Part shown: in pieces, positions 37,235-50,100 of the stretch
Position numbering within the stretch: the stretch's first letter is position 1
Layout of the letters: every line of letters starts with the position of its first letter
NCBI GenBank assembly: GCA_036345935.2
Contig: JADWOT020000007.1
Span: 8,492,163 to 8,556,162 of the forward strand
Length of the DNA stretch: 64,000 nucleotides
Source of the DNA: Taenia hydatigena
Lineage: Eukaryota > Platyhelminthes > Cestoda > Cyclophyllidea > Taeniidae
Direction: 5' to 3'
Notes under the pieces: model-generated
Told to the model about the DNA's origin: nothing
Seen by the model: the letters and a program-made list of their open reading frames with translations, nothing else
The model's database searches: none
Translations under genes and position numbers: made by a program

Positions 37235-39375
37235 TAAGAGGGGATCCCCTCGTCCTTCTAGCCTACTTGCCACGATGACGTGCCCACAGAACGGTGAGTT
37301 AAAAATTACCGAGCATCCGTCAACTTCACACTCAAATGTTGCTCTGTGCAAGCGAAGTAGTGAATCTGCATAATTATTGTACTGCTAGGTCTCTTTTCGA
37401 TAGTCTTCGACCTGATTGCTCTCGTATCTGCTGCATCGCACCAGAGATCCACAGACGTGGAGCAAGCACAAATGCTAGAGGCTCATTTGGGAGTTCGAAT
37501 GAGGGTGTATCCTCCTGCCAGCAATATGCTACCAATGGTGCGTTCCCTCTCTTTGCGTTCATAGTGAGTGACATACTTGTACGCACTTCAAGATAAACCA
37601 TATGATGATGTACTTGGCAGCATTCTATGGTGCCCGTTTCAACTTAACCAGGAATACTCAAGTAGACTAGAACCACTAGCTGATTATTGAGCCAGCCAAT
37701 GCAGATTCGAGCATCCGAATTGGAGGCAACATCCACACTACGAGGGACTTCAACAAAATATCGCAGCTGTCGGTGGTGTTAAGCCACCTATCAACGAAGC
37801 CGCTTGCGGATGGAGGAATGAAGACAAGCACTACAATTATTTCAACAACTCTTGAAGCTACGTGTGTAGTCATTACACACAGGTAAGAGAACACCACATA
37901 CACGCCACTAATTGGGTGCAGCGCATAGATGCTATTAAGTGTGCTTTGTAAGGTTACTTCTTCGCAAGCATCGAATGCCTACTTGCAAGTTAGTGCAGGT
38001 TAAGAAAGGAGAAGCAAATGGATGGAAGTGCAGAACATGGTTTTACGTATCTACCCACCACACAGTATGGCTTGTCATGCTTTCATTGCGCATAACAGAT
38101 GGTTTGGGCGAAATCAAATCTGCTGGGCTGCGCCATGCGGCAATGTGACTACATGCGACCTGATTGGAGGAATTCACAATACTTTATCGTTTGTCAATAC
38201 AAGCCCGCGTAAGTATGACTTCCTTTAGACCGATTGCCTGATTGGCCGGCTGACGGAAGGAATGATGAGATTATGACATATACATGTGAGACCAGTTGCA
38301 GCCAATCTCCAAAGAGACACGTATGTGTCCGCAATCAGTGCGTCCAAATGTCTGCATGCAAAAGGGTGCTACCGACATTGAGATTAAAGGGTCTTAAGGA
38401 CAGAACTCTGCCAGGATGTGTGGTGTTGAAGCATGCCTAATGACCACCGACTAGACTGATTATATCTGTCCTGGTGTTGCTGACGGCAAAAGCACGTCTT
38501 CTACTCATATTACCGCACCTGCTTTCTTGTCTGGCTTGAGAGCCAAGGCATTTGTGGTTTTGATGATCTAATAAAATCATGGCTTTCTTCGCCATTCTTG
38601 GTTCTCAGTGCAGCATCGGTTAGAGGCGTACACGTAATTGCACACCTGAGAAAATTTGAGTACTGCCACGCAAGATGTTTATCGTACGGAGTGATTGGTA
38701 AACCGAGCATCTGACTGCCTAGGAGATTGGGTGATTTTTGCTTTGGTTACGTGCTGTGCCCTTCTAGGCGAATGGCAAACTGGACAGAAATTAAACTTTT
38801 TAACTTTTATTCTACAAATCATGGGAGTGTTGAGATTCAAAGCATAGCATAAATGCAAAATAACAAAGTGGGGACATATTCAGTCACAATCAAGTTCCAA
38901 AGGTTTAGCTCTTAGCATTGGGGAAGGGTTTATGCATTGCAATCAAAGCATTGGCCTTTGCCATCCAGTTTTGTCGGATTTTAGTGGTTTGGACTTCTGT
39001 TGAAGGCTAATAGAAGCTATATGTGACCTATTACCAACCAGTCCTTTTAAATCATGCAATGCTATCATTCTTCTGCATTTGTGTCTGCACTCTTGGTGGC
39101 ATGATAAGTGACAGGCTAGTTCATAAGCAAGCCGCGCTTAACCAGACCACTGACCGCACCATTGCTTCTTAATAAATGCAGAACGTTATAGGAGGCCTCT
39201 TAAGCGTAATTTAATTCATTAAATAATCGGAGCAAGCAATATATTGGCCCTACTATACCTACTTTGAGAGTGCAGTTTCTGTGATAAATGGTACATTAGT
39301 GGCTTGGCAAGAAATGTCGGGCAAATTGATGCATTTAAGTGGCGCTGACTTGTATGACTTGGCGGCAAGTTTGAT
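37235..39375 (+). repeat. Segmental duplication, copy A
   Basis: This segment of about 2.1 kb matches 60570-62770 in inverted orientation through the VAL gene, its introns, the 3' flank (GACCACCGACTA, CACGTCTTCTACTCA, GATTGGGTGATnT) and a further stretch at 38900-39375 (GTCTGGTTAAGCGCGG on the minus strand, TGCAGAAGAATGATAGCATTG on the minus strand). Hand count over the first 114 bases of VAL exon 3 gives about 80% identity, so the duplication is old. No similarity is seen upstream of about 37235. Confidence 0.88.
37275..38440 (+). pseudogene. VAL/CAP-domain protein, copy A, disabled
   Basis: Five exons: 37275-37293 (ATG), 37389-37537, 37652-37882, 38099-38208 and about 38260-38440; introns are 95, 114, 216 and about 51 bases. 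The protein has an N-terminal signal sequence, the PPASNML segment of the CAP fold, C-x-FEHPNW, QQNIAAVGG, the CAP1 signature HYTQMVW across the exon 3/4 join, GCAMRQCD, the CAP2-like IVCQYKPA, and a Cys-rich tail (TCETSCSQ...CVRNQC). VAL proteins are secreted by helminths. Two nonsense codons break exon 3: TGA at 37688-37690 where the partner has Trp, and TGA at 37853-37855 where it has Cys. GQN has become QQN and one tail Cys is Ser. The exon 5 acceptor is weak. AATAAA follows at 38570-38575. A selenocysteine reading is unlikely because one TGA replaces Trp. Confidence 0.85.
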
Positions 39376-40850
39376 AATTAGATCGTCAACGTCTGCACAC
39401 AGTGTTGATTTTCGCTTAACGTGCTGCAGAGTAGAAGTAGTGAATTCCTTTGAGCGCTACAGAGCGGTATGCAATGGACAAGACTTCGGTGCAGATGATT
39501 TCTTACCAACGCGTATGAGTGAGAGTAGAGGTGGTGTGACGCAAGCGTGTGTGTCTACGTGCCTGCGCGATATGCGACTGAACATGAAAAAATGGCTGAG
39601 ATAATGACTAAAATTCAGCCTCACATAATTATTTTCCGAATTAATCTTGGTCTCATAGTGAGTGTTAGCGTGCATAAATGATGGTTGTGTGGCACGATTT
39701 CAACTGATGAGGATAAGGTGGACAAGGGCGTTATGTTCAAGAAAGTGCCTAATTGTCAAACATGGAAGTAGGACTTTCAAAACACGTAAATAGAACAATT
39801 GTTGAGAATGCAGTTATCTCCCACAGATACCATCTTTGATGACGTGTATTCTCGCAGTCGGATACTTGGCGATAGCTCAGTGTGGGTAGAGTTATGCACC
39901 ACTAGCAGTGACCGGGTCACGAGTTGCTGCAAATCGAACCCATAGGTCACCCCAGGTATTAGTTTTTGTAGACCATAAGCAGCTCTGCCATCGTGTTTGT
40001 GAAACAGGGTTGTTTAAAACCTTACAAACAGTTTGTTTTTTAGCCCTGATGGCACTTGACTTGCTGCACCCCAACTTATTTTGTCTAAAGTGTCTACTGA
40101 AAGTCTATTCCATTTTATGTGTCCATTCTACAAGATTTTAATTATCAGAAGAACCAGTGAGATCGTCTCGTGACCATTCTTCCGTCAAATCCCTGTTACC
40201 CTTATTATGAAGAGTGCCGTGTCAAATTTGCAGGATGAGGGTCGGATTCAATTAATGCGGGGTGGGTTATTTTATGGTGTTCGTCTCGCCAATTTCAAAA
40301 AATTAAGCATCTGCAACTTAGCCATGCCTTGTATGCCTCAACGCTTAGAAGCTGGCCTGTAAACTCCATAACCGTGTTTTTTACGAAATGGCAATCGCTT
40401 AGGTGTTTAGTCTACATTAAGTGTCACATTTTCATTCATTTCGTCATTCGGTTTAATCGCATCGACTCTAACCCGCTTCCGTTCAGCCTAGCAACAGTAT
40501 CTCATCGGCTCATATCTTCATACCCAGCCTTATCAAACGCGACCACTTGGCGCATCATTATTGGCTAGAGTGCTATCCTTATACGATTAGCTGAAATGTC
40601 TGACTCTCTTGCTTTGATAAGCTTCTCTGACCTTCATTCGAAATTAGGTATCCTTGCATTGAACATCAAAGCAGCGCTGTTTCAATTGGAAAGTTTCTCT
40701 TTTGGTTGGGGAATATTGAAATACATGAGCATGCGAATGAAATAAATGGCTTTACGCATGTCTTACTCGATGTTATTATTAATGTATTGGAAAGACTAGA
40801 AGGTTGAAGGATCTTTTAAGTGCGAATCCTCCCTCCTTTGACAGAGGTGT
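39376..40850. other. Gap upstream of the GH5-like exon
   Basis: Earlier exons of the plus-strand GH5-like gene are expected here but only hints are seen: a frame near 40668-40744 (contains ESFSFGWGILKY) and one ending at the GTAAGT donor at 40870. A block at 39405-39480 matches 60487-60560 in direct orientation, although the neighbouring sequence matches inverted. Confidence 0.3.
39870..39950 (+). repeat. Possible decayed tRNA-derived SINE head
   Basis: The stretch TAGCTCAGTGTGGGTAGAG resembles a polymerase III A box and D arm, and GGTCACGAGTTG followed by AAATCGAACCC resembles a broken T arm and B box with an insertion. Stems do not form a full cloverleaf. This looks like an eroded tRNA-derived element, not a gene. 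Confidence 0.3.
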
Positions 40851-40916
40851 TACAACTAATTTGTACACTGTAAGTCTCAATTCCTCCCTTATCATTTCCA
40901 TTATCAAAATTTACAG

Positions 40917-41108
40917 ATTGGAAGACGTGGTTCAGTCCTATTCCACTCCTATGCACCATTTGTTAGAAAAGGTGCTAGCAGAGGTGGGTTTAACTTTGAA
41001 TTCCACAATCGTTCCTTTATATTGAAAAAGGAGGCGGGGGAGGATGAGAAAGGCGAATGTCAGACGAGTGTTAGCTATCTAGTGGTGTCGAATCGTCGCA
41101 AAATTTAA
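40917..41108 (+). CDS. Last exon of GH5 glycosylceramidase-like gene
   Basis: A terminal exon of 64 codons follows the acceptor AATTTACAG and ends with TAA at 41106-41108. It continues in phase 0 from a short upstream frame (contains NPPSFDRGVTTNLYT) that ends at the GTAAGT donor at 40870, giving a 47-base intron. The pattern HSYAPFVRKGASRGGFNFEF then RSFIL and QTSVSYLVVS resembles the C-terminal beta-sandwich of GH5 endoglycoceramidase-like enzymes, where a YP-x2-VAG segment is followed by a F-x-F-D strand pair, an F-x-L strand and a final strand before the end. Such enzymes cleave glycosphingolipids. The catalytic barrel, with its NEP and second Glu, is not seen in the window, so the call rests on one domain. 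Composition and phase make a real coding exon likely even if the family is wrong. Confidence 0.45.
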   Translation: MGRRGSVLFHSYAPFVRKGASRGGFNFEFHNRSFILKKEAGEDEKGECQTSVSYLVVSNRRKI

Positions 41109-44100
41109 TTTTGTGGAGCATCCTACCCATTGATAATAAGTAGATTGTCACAGTCGAATTTGATCTGCTGTAGCCTTACCAGCACTTGCCTTTTGCTAAC
41201 ATTTGATTTATCAATGTCCTTGCGCAAATGTCAACAGTGTTTGGCTTTCCTGAATGGCCGTAAAACTGCAAAGTTTAAGACATGATGGAAAATAATTTTG
41301 TCTACGAAATTGTCACGGAGACATCAAGGAAAAAGTGTTTACATACTGGCAAGTAGATATTTGGGGTTGGAAATGAGAGACTTATGCGCTTCGCGAAAAA
41401 AAGACATAGTTATCCTGCATCAGGAGGTTACTCGCCGCCTTAGGAATGCCATGCACACACACGGCGCAGTTTTAGTGAAGGATTCTTGACTGGTTCGCGA
41501 TCCACTCATTGTATGTCAGTGGTACGCTGTTTGCGTTGGTGCTTACCAATGTACATAATATCACCTCGACGGTGTCATCATTCGTGTCCTCGTGCCTAGC
41601 ATCAGATATGCCAGGCTCCCACATTTGATAGGTTGTTGGTTGGTAGAAAACTTGACGGCTAGCAGCCTAACATTAGGCTGCCCAGTTAGAATATTTTTGT
41701 CCTTAATTGTTCTTTCTTGCATGGAGTTTGTCTAATCGACACCCAAGTCTAGTGATAATCTGTAATAACTGGTGCACAGTAGGAGAGCCCATGCCGGCTT
41801 CGTAAAGGGTAAATTGTATAAGCTAAATGGATTCCCATCGATATGATTAGCCCATCATCAGCAGATAGACGTGTTTAAGCCCATGGGCGAATTAGACGGA
41901 GACTTAGACCCGAATTCAAGATTTGGCTTTCTCCACTTCACTGCCGGTAGGCGCGCGCACCCATTTTCTGCCTCTGCACATACATGCACACATAGAAGAT
42001 GGGCTTCACAGACAGATGCAGGTTGAAACGATACGACTGTTGACCAGGACCAAACCATCTAGCTACAAACCCGGCCCCCTTAGTAACGCTTGTAGCAGTC
42101 TTTTTTCCTTTTCTAGGTCACTCTAAACCTTTAGCCTGAGGTACGTTTTGCTAAAAGAAGGTCAGAATTCCTGAGTTTGAGGTTTTTTGTGACTTAAATA
42201 CACAACTGTATACAACACTTAGAAAGGCTTAAGAGGATGACAAACACTAGAATGGTTAGTGTAGAGCTGTGATAGCAAGAATTTTTGATCAAAGGTTGTG
42301 CATGGATATGTTGAAATCAGGAACTCACTCGAGACTGCTAACTTGGGTCAGATGTAAAGATTCTGCATTTAGAAAGGCTCGGTTCAAATTGGGAGAACGC
42401 TGGAAATCTGTGGGTCGCTGAATTATCCCTGACGCAATCAAATAGTAAATTAGTATTTACCAGATCTCTAAAGAGCGATTATGCCAATTAAAGCAGTAGT
42501 GGGATGCTTATTAAGAGGTGTTCCACATCCAAGTAGTAACCAGTGGAGTGACTCGGACTTTTCATTAGCCACGCCGAATGCCCACACACCAAATGCGTGC
42601 AGTGAAGTAACGGAAATCAAGTCAAATATACCATGATTTATCAGCCCCTACAACGCTGATAATAGGCCAGATAATAAGCGCAGCTTTAGCCTAACCTCAA
42701 ATTAAACCACGAACAAATGAACGTCAAATGACTAATGCAAACGGACGTAAACTCCCAAAAGTCATCCCACCACCGCCCCTTCCACGTCCAATCAGTGGTA
42801 AGCAGGCATCTAATTCATTCTATTTAAAGATCTGTATTTTATGATCTACCCAGGCAATTAATGAAGCTTGCCAGTTTTCTTTTCAAGCATGCCTCCCTAG
42901 TAGGACAATGGGTCAATGAGCTTCGCAGTTCATCGCCAGCAGTCATCACAATTCACGCCTGGAAAGAATTATTTTTCCCAGAACTGGTTACGAAACGACA
43001 ACTACTGGAATAATTTAATGGTGGGTTGCATAAAGGCTTCTAGTAAATAGTAATTTCGCACACAAAATGCGGGGTTTATACAAATTATGCCATGACTGCG
43101 TCAAGGAAGTTGGGATGAAGAATAAAATTGGCATCTTCTTAACAAGCAAAATGCAGTAGTAGGTGCCCATCCAGCCTTATCTTTCATCGCTTATTTTTTT
43201 ACGATTTGCGGTCCTAAGAACGTGAATTGAATTTTATATGTTCAGGGGAGTTACCGAATCCACCTTCAGCCCCTGGTTGGCTTGCATCCAGGGCCTTGCG
43301 ACTGGTTAATTCCAACCTGATCCAGATAATGCTACCACGGGTCAAATTGGCTCAAAGTGGTACGAAAAGCTGGGTCTGTCAAATTATTTTCTCGATGCGC
43401 TTTTACTCTCTTTCTCGATGTGGTTATTTGCCCCTTCATTTCAGCATTTCGGATGCGATCAGCACTTTAAACGTCAGCCAAGTGATTTTACGTTCACCTT
43501 TAATTCTCTGGCTCATATTGGCAAAGTAATTGTAGCTCGCTTAAGCATTTATTAAGATTGCGTAAAACTTATCAGAAATGCACAACTTTCGCTGATATAA
43601 AAAGGTCTTCTTGCATTCTGTTTAAACGCCTTACACAAAGCGACTGCAAAGTTGAAGAAACGATGTGAAACACAAACACCCTTTTGCCACTGTTATTTAC
43701 CTACGAAACTCCAAATATTTCTCGTTTGTCATGGAGAATGGGATTCCAAGTACAAGTGCTTGTGCCAATGCCTACCAGAACCTAATCCACATTAAAAATT
43801 CTCCATGCCTGGAGAGGTGGGAGCATGGTTTGTAGCACCAACACTATTAATTTTTGCTGGAAACCAAATGAAGACTAATGTGAATCAGAAGGAGTTGGAG
43901 TGCTTCGAAATAGTTTTGAATTTAGGCGTCCTCTGTTGGTGCCTAATGTCATTGTCAAATAGACGTCCTCTTTTTCTTCCTTCTCACTTGTATTTTTGCC
44001 AATGTCGTCTCTTTTTGCTTACGGTCGCCTGAGGTAACCAAGCAACTCAAGGGCAACTTTTGAAAAGGCTAGCTCTGTATTCCGCATGAATTCACACTGT

Positions 44101-45061
44101 CAAAAATACCATTCAGCGAAAATTAATCAATCGTCCTGTTTTTTCAGATATCTTTGCATTGGCCATGCAAACAAATGTCAAAATAGCAGAAAAAGCTTTG
44201 TCCGCTCTGCTACTATGTTGTGACTGCCTTAATGGCAGGAAAGTGTTCCTTGATCTCCTCTCGATGGCATGTGTAATGAAGTGCAGTCGCATTAACATGC
44301 ATTAAAACGAGCGACTTTTAGAACCAAAATGATCTCGACAAGTGGGTTTTGCTAGTAAGTTGGTAAAATGACTTGCCAACTCGACCACTGACTGCAAAGA
44401 TGCGCATTCTTAAATTAGTATTTGAGGCAGCTTCCTTTGCATTGTTGCTGGCCTGGTGCATTGGGTCGAATTATATCCGCTTCTCCCACTTGCAATTCTA
44501 TTTGTTGTTTAACCAGTGCTATATAAAGATAGGAAGAAGAGACTTTGTTTATTGCATTCTTGATGGGCAAATGTAAAAAGACCAGTTTCTGAGCCTGCTC
44601 ACGTTTTAAATCGCCAAATGTAAAAAAGGGCCATTATGACGATAACCAATCTAAAGGCAGCACTTTGACAGATAAGCAGTGTTGTTCGTGAAAACTAGTA
44701 ATACCAAAACCAAAGGGATAACTTTTTATTCTGTTTGGAAAACAAGATGTCATAAAGCATTACATGCAACACATCGGTTATTTCACCTAAATCAACTAAA
44801 GCAACTTGTGTTGGTTGTGTTTTACTGGCAAATATAAAATCTGCCTAACAAAACACATTGACAACATTGTAGGCCTCTATGCAGTTAGATTAAGTGCAAT
44901 TTGAGCAATGACTATTCTCTTTGAGCAGCGTAGTCACTGGCATGAGCGCAGAAACGCCATATTAAATTGGTCATGACTGTCATGCGTGTTGAATGTTCAC
45001 CATGTAGGCTCAACGTTGTTGTGACCTCATTCGATATCAAAATACTGCTCGCTGATGGCAG
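41109..45061. other. Gap, no firm gene
   Basis: Upstream exons of the plus-strand tail at 45062 may lie in the last kilobase; none could be phased. A plus-strand frame at 43236-43330 after a GTTCAG acceptor begins like an FN3 domain (NPPSAPGW) but loses the pattern. Nothing else is recognised. Confidence 0.3.
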
Positions 45062-45269
45062 CGAAAAGAATCTGGGTCACACAGTAGACACACACGCATG
45101 CATAGCAACGTTTTTGACAAGTTAAATAAGGTAGTTACACCACCAGGATTTGTTCACTGGATCGAATTTCCTCTTTTCGTTTTAACTTCATTCATAACTT
45201 GGTCTACTCTTGCAGGACATCCCTTTAGACTTTGCAAGATACAAGTTTTTGGATCAAAAACGCAAATAG
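45062..45269 (+). CDS. C-terminal two exons of an unknown gene
   Basis: Exon 45062-45130 follows GCTGATGGCAG and ends at AAG|GTAGTT; exon 45216-45269 follows the strong acceptor GGTCTACTCTTGCAG and ends with TAG. Both are in phase 0 across an 85-base intron that is clearly pyrimidine-rich before the acceptor. The joined tail is basic and polar and ends DIPLDFARYKFLDQKRK. ATTAAA at 45277-45282 could be the poly(A) signal. I do not recognise the family. An overlapping 86-codon frame that ignores the intron is also open, so this model is tentative. Confidence 0.35.
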
Positions 45270-45649
45270 ACCTTGCATTAAATCCACTCACAGAAGTAGT
45301 GTTAACCAGAATAGCAAATGCAAAATCCATTCCATATGGAGCGCATGTTCACTCGTAAGGCAGGTTGCTTAGCGCATATCCATGTCAGGCAAAGCAAGAC
45401 AGCTTGCCGGATGCCACTGGAATCAGCAAACATATTTATGATTGTTGCGTTTGCAAGCAAATACGCAAATAAGAAATTGGTGGTTTATACACCACGCTCA
45501 AAAGGGGCCTCGTAATAATCCTGTGTCGCTGTCTATAACTATCTAACCTATTGATGAGGTCTGACGCAGCAAAGTTTCCAAATGATGCGAAACAGAGAAA
45601 GCAAATGCTGTGTTTCCGGGCTATCTATAGGGCAAATAAGATAAAAAGC

Positions 45650-46305
45650 AATTACGTCACTTTTCAGGCACATGAAGGCATATGGCGAAAATGACGGAGA
45701 GGTTCTATAAATTCTGTTGCCTTTGTGGTGAATTAGAACCGACCCCATCGTATTGCGAAAAGACAAGCAAATTGAGCAAGACCCACACATGTTTACTAAA
45801 ATGTAAAACACTGAAGATGGATTGGTGAAGTCTTGTTAATGGCTGAAGAAGTGATGTAGCGCAGAGGCTGATAAAATAGAGATTCGTCTACTTGTACCGT
45901 TTGTTGCACAGAGGATTGTCACTCACATCAAAGTAAAAGCCAGTCTACTCAATGTCATTCACCTGTTGATAACCTAAGGTACAATTATTAGTCATAAACA
46001 TGTATGCCTGTGCGCGCCTGCACACGAATGTATTCGTGTACAAAGACATGCGTGTAAATAGAGAAGCGCAATTTAAGAAGAAAAGAAATTACTTTAGTGC
46101 TCACGGAGCAAGTACGCACAGGATAAGTTGATGGTTGTAGGCAGCCATTCCGACGGAGCGGATGATTTGATGCTTAAGGTCCAGTAGCAGAACTTGCAGT
46201 ACATTCAAAGCAAGAGCAAATATACTGACTGCATTTGCCCTCAGTCTTGCACCTTTTTAAACGCAGAAGAGCAACAATCGCACTTATGGCCAAAAACCTT
46301 GAGCA
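45650..46305 (-). repeat. Dispersed repeat R3, copy 2
   Basis: Reverse complement of this block aligns with 23460-24140 along its full length, from GCTCnAnGTTTT through GACTGAGGGCA to CCTTCATGTGCC. It has several small gaps relative to copy 1 and the candidate zinc-finger frame is interrupted. The two copies differ throughout, so neither is recent. Confidence 0.75.
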
Positions 46306-46847
46306 TCGCAGACGTCTGAGTAGAGCATGCTGAATTTCATTAACTTCTTTGTTGTGCCTTCCAACTGCTGAGCCAGGTTTTTAATTTGGACTTCTGCAAA
46401 ATTTAAGGATCAGTTTACTGGAGGACACCTTCATACAAACCTCATGTCTAGGAAGACTTTATTTTTAAATTACTTGAGCCGCAACCCCTATCAACCTACT
46501 GCATGCAATGTAACACACATCTTAAAGCACCAACTGGAAGGAAAGAAAATGTTAAATACGCTACGAAAAAGCTCTCTTTAAAATGCATTTAAGAACAGCA
46601 CCGAGGCAAACAGTCCTCAGACCTTAAATTTCGGTCAGTTTTGAAAAGCAACCACAAAGCACGTTGGCTCTTATTTTTATTGAGTCCGACCCCACTCTCC
46701 TAGCTTTTAAGTCTGTTATTAGTGCATTTAGGCCTAACGGGAAATAGAGACATGGTTTACTTATCATACTGTTCTTCCAACTTCAAATAGCGCTCTTGGC
46801 AATCTTTGCCTGGCTGACTAGTCATAGATATTGCTATCTTCAAATAG

Positions 46848-47104
46848 TGTAGAACTCCGGGTCTAGTAAAAAAATCTCGAAAAATTTCAAGGTAAGTACG
46901 ATGGTAGGGAGACTTGAATGCTTTAGAAGAAGCTTAAGGCAACACGAAGTTCAAAATTCTCGAAAGTCAACTCTTAATTTCGCATATCCCTTGAAGCAAA
47001 GTGCTTTTGAAATATTTCCTAGCCAATACTTAAAACTGCTGTCTGAAATTAACCAATTCCCATTGCTGCTGCTGGGTCGAAAGATACAAAATCGGAAGCG
47101 ATAA
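46848..47104 (+). CDS. C-terminal two exons of an unknown gene
   Basis: Exon 46848-46891 follows GCTATCTTCAAATAG and ends AG|GTAAGT with two bases over. Exon 47023-47104 follows AATATTTCCTAG and starts with the one base needed, then ends with TAA. The joined frame reads through a basic segment (GLVKKSRKIS) to a leucine-rich helix and a basic end (LLGRKIQNRKR). Phase match and two good splice sites support it. The protein is not recognised. Only 41 residues are covered, so chance remains possible. Confidence 0.3.
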
Positions 47105-50100
47105 AATGGCTGCCAACACGATCGGGACCATTTAAGTGATTACATTGCCACTTTAAGGCGATGTTAAACAAATGGAAAGAGTGTGGTAGCTGACGTCATT
47201 CCGGTTACCAATTTTGGTGGCGGAGGTAATCGCAGAAACTACAAGGTTTGTGATCAGTCGCACGCCACTCTCCTTAGATCACACTTTTTTCTACAATGCA
47301 TTATAGAATTAAGGCCATTGGATATAGTGAAACGGTAAGTTGTTTTAAAACCGAATGAAATGAATCACAGCCCTAGGATGTAATGTTAACTTCATGTAAT
47401 TCTTCGTTTCTACCAATGACGACTTTTTCGCTTCCGTGTCTCCTTTTTCGCCACACTACGTTCTTTGTCTATCAGTTCCCTAAGCAATTAGAACAAGTGA
47501 TTAATCGCCACCCGCTCAAAAATATGGTTACGTAACTTACTTTCCATCTCTCCCCACCTGGTAACGACATACTGTCACACGTGATGTAATGAAGAGTCCT
47601 CGAACACCTCGTGTAAGCCTGCCGTGCAACCTTTGGTTTCTTGATTAGAATTATCTACACAAGAGAGCCAAAATCGACCCTTACTTTAGGTCCAAATTAA
47701 TATTATTGAATCTACGCAATCACCTAGGCATTCAAATGATACATCTTTAGAAGCTGCTAGTTCTCACTAAGTCGACAAAACTGGAACCTACGAAGTAAAG
47801 TGTGCGCAGGTATTGATTACGAAAAGGAGTTGATCCTAGGTCCGGAAAAACCGAATACTTTGTGAGAAGAACATCGCTTTATTCTAGTGTCAAACCTAAC
47901 CCAGGTGTGTGACCGTGTGTAAACATCCGGCCTAAGGTGACCTTATAAATGAAACCTTCTCTTTCTCTCCTCACCCTCATCCTCTGTCTATCGCAACGAC
48001 GATAGTCGCGCTTCCACATTTCGCCCCTCTTTCCAAATGCACACAATGTAACATGATTCGATGACCCAATTATTGATAAACGAAGTGTTGAAATCGCTTG
48101 CATGGTCGAACGATCATTTGGGAGGCTGTAGTCACTGCAATTAAGCACCCTTCAACATGGAATGATCCAAGATTAAGCACCTGATGTGTGGATGTGTTTG
48201 GCATTAATTCAGAGAAATCAACAGATTTATTAGAAGGCGAATGACGTTTAAAATGACAGGAAAGGCTTTTCGGCCTGTTCTTTCTGCCTTGAGCCGCGTA
48301 GGATACCTTTGACACATGCAGGAGCAAAATGGAACTTCTACATCTAAAAAGTACAAACGGATCAATTATCATGCATGTACACACACACCGTCCTGCAAAA
48401 ATTGCGTTACCTGATCTCTAGTAGTTCTAGTCACCTTTCATAATGTATGGGCACAGTAAATTCTACTCCCAATTATTATTTTTTTTCTGCAAGAAGCATC
48501 AATCTAAATGTCAGGCTGGGTGAGGAAGACATGACGTGCTCCCTAGACCAATCAAATCGCGCACAAGAGGCAGGCACACCATTGGTTGAGCGCGCAGTGA
48601 TTGCGCTTAAATACGTTTCTAATTGGCAGTTGGGTTCGCTCTCACACACTGGTCAGTCGTGTTTATTCAAGTCCCGTTTTTGCTGTCATCAAATTATTAC
48701 GCAACTCCTTCATCCTTTGCGCTGTTTGGGTTTGACGGAAAATAACTGAGGAGTATTCAGTCTACGTAAGTCCTCGCCTGCTTATAGTTGTTGATGTGTC
48801 AAAGCTTTTTGACCTGATGCCCCACTGGTCAGCTGATCCAGGCTTAGTAGATTGATCATTGTCTTATTAACCAAACTATTCGAACATCCATTGGTGGAAA
48901 AAATTTATAGTTAGGAAGATTGCCTTCCTTTCCTTGTAGAGTCCACATTCGCGCTATTATCATTTTAAGTTGATTCATTTTAAAGCTAGTCTTTTTATAA
49001 GTTTTGCTAGCTCTGGTACCTTAAATAAAGAACTGCTTTTCCCCGCAATCAGAAAACTAAAGTCTCCCCCCAGGCTGACTAATGACTTCGGCGTATAACT
49101 GCTTCTGGGTTAGTAGCAGACTACCCATTGAGATAATTCAAATGTGAGGAGAAAAAGGGGGAGTTGTGGGGATGAGTAGGGGTGCACAGTCATTCGAGGA
49201 GTAAGGGTTCCCACCTAAGTCCAATCGAGGAAAGTGTCCATATTTTGAGAGTCATAAGAACGTGTTTGGGGGCTCCGGTGCATATAAGAGTTATTTTCTT
49301 TGCATGTGTATGTTATCCAATTGGCTTCAGTCAAATTAGGAAACAATCAACTCGGTTCAAAAATAAAGGGCTTGCTGTCATTGCTAGGGAGGATAAAATG
49401 GTGTGAGGGTTGTGTCTCGTATGCAACCTTTAATTCTTACACTGCAATTAGTTGCTTTAATTCTTTTACCCGCAATTTCGTTGACACATTTAGTCACCCA
49501 ATCGGTCCTCAGACATTAAAAAGGCCAATCTCTTGACCCGACCTTGCTGTCACCCTCTAAAGGCATCTCATCAAAGCACTGATGGGTAAGGGGAAGGGGT
49601 ACATTCCTACATCAGCTACAAAATTTTTAGCCCGTACCAGTGCTTTATTTTGCCTAATCAAAGGGTTTCAGCCATAATCATCAAAAGTGGTCAATTAACT
49701 GGTTATTTTGTTCGTTTTCAGGCCTGCGCACTTGCTGCTTTGCTGTGGGTAGACTTTCCCAATTAGAATAAGCACTTCTACCTGGCAGATAAATAAATTA
49801 GATAGGCAGACATGTCGTGATTCTTACACGATAGCAGCACCTCTATCACCTGCACAGGTAAAAGTGGTGCCAAGGCAGCTCTCACAGAGGAAGTAATGCA
49901 CGGCGTGGAGCCTTACAAAAGTTGCTTTATCCTACCTCAGCCTATTTGGAGGCCTCAAGATTATGCCAAATCCATCCTTTGTGAGGCTGCTCTTCTCTTT
50001 CGATTGCCGTTGGCGCAAATGAGCAGAAGAGGACTTAGCAGTGGACTAGACTAGGCTGTGACTGATGGCAGTGTGGATTTAGGGGGATGGTGCTGACTTA

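Noticed and set aside
37688..37855. In-frame TGA codons of VAL copy A as selenocysteine
   Set aside because: One TGA stands where the partner has Trp, no SECIS-like structure was noticed, and CAP proteins are not known selenoproteins.
43236..43330. Plus-strand frame beginning like an FN3 domain (NPPSAPGW)
   Set aside because: The core Trp and Tyr positions are not filled and the frame shifts to unrelated sequence; the splice context is weak.
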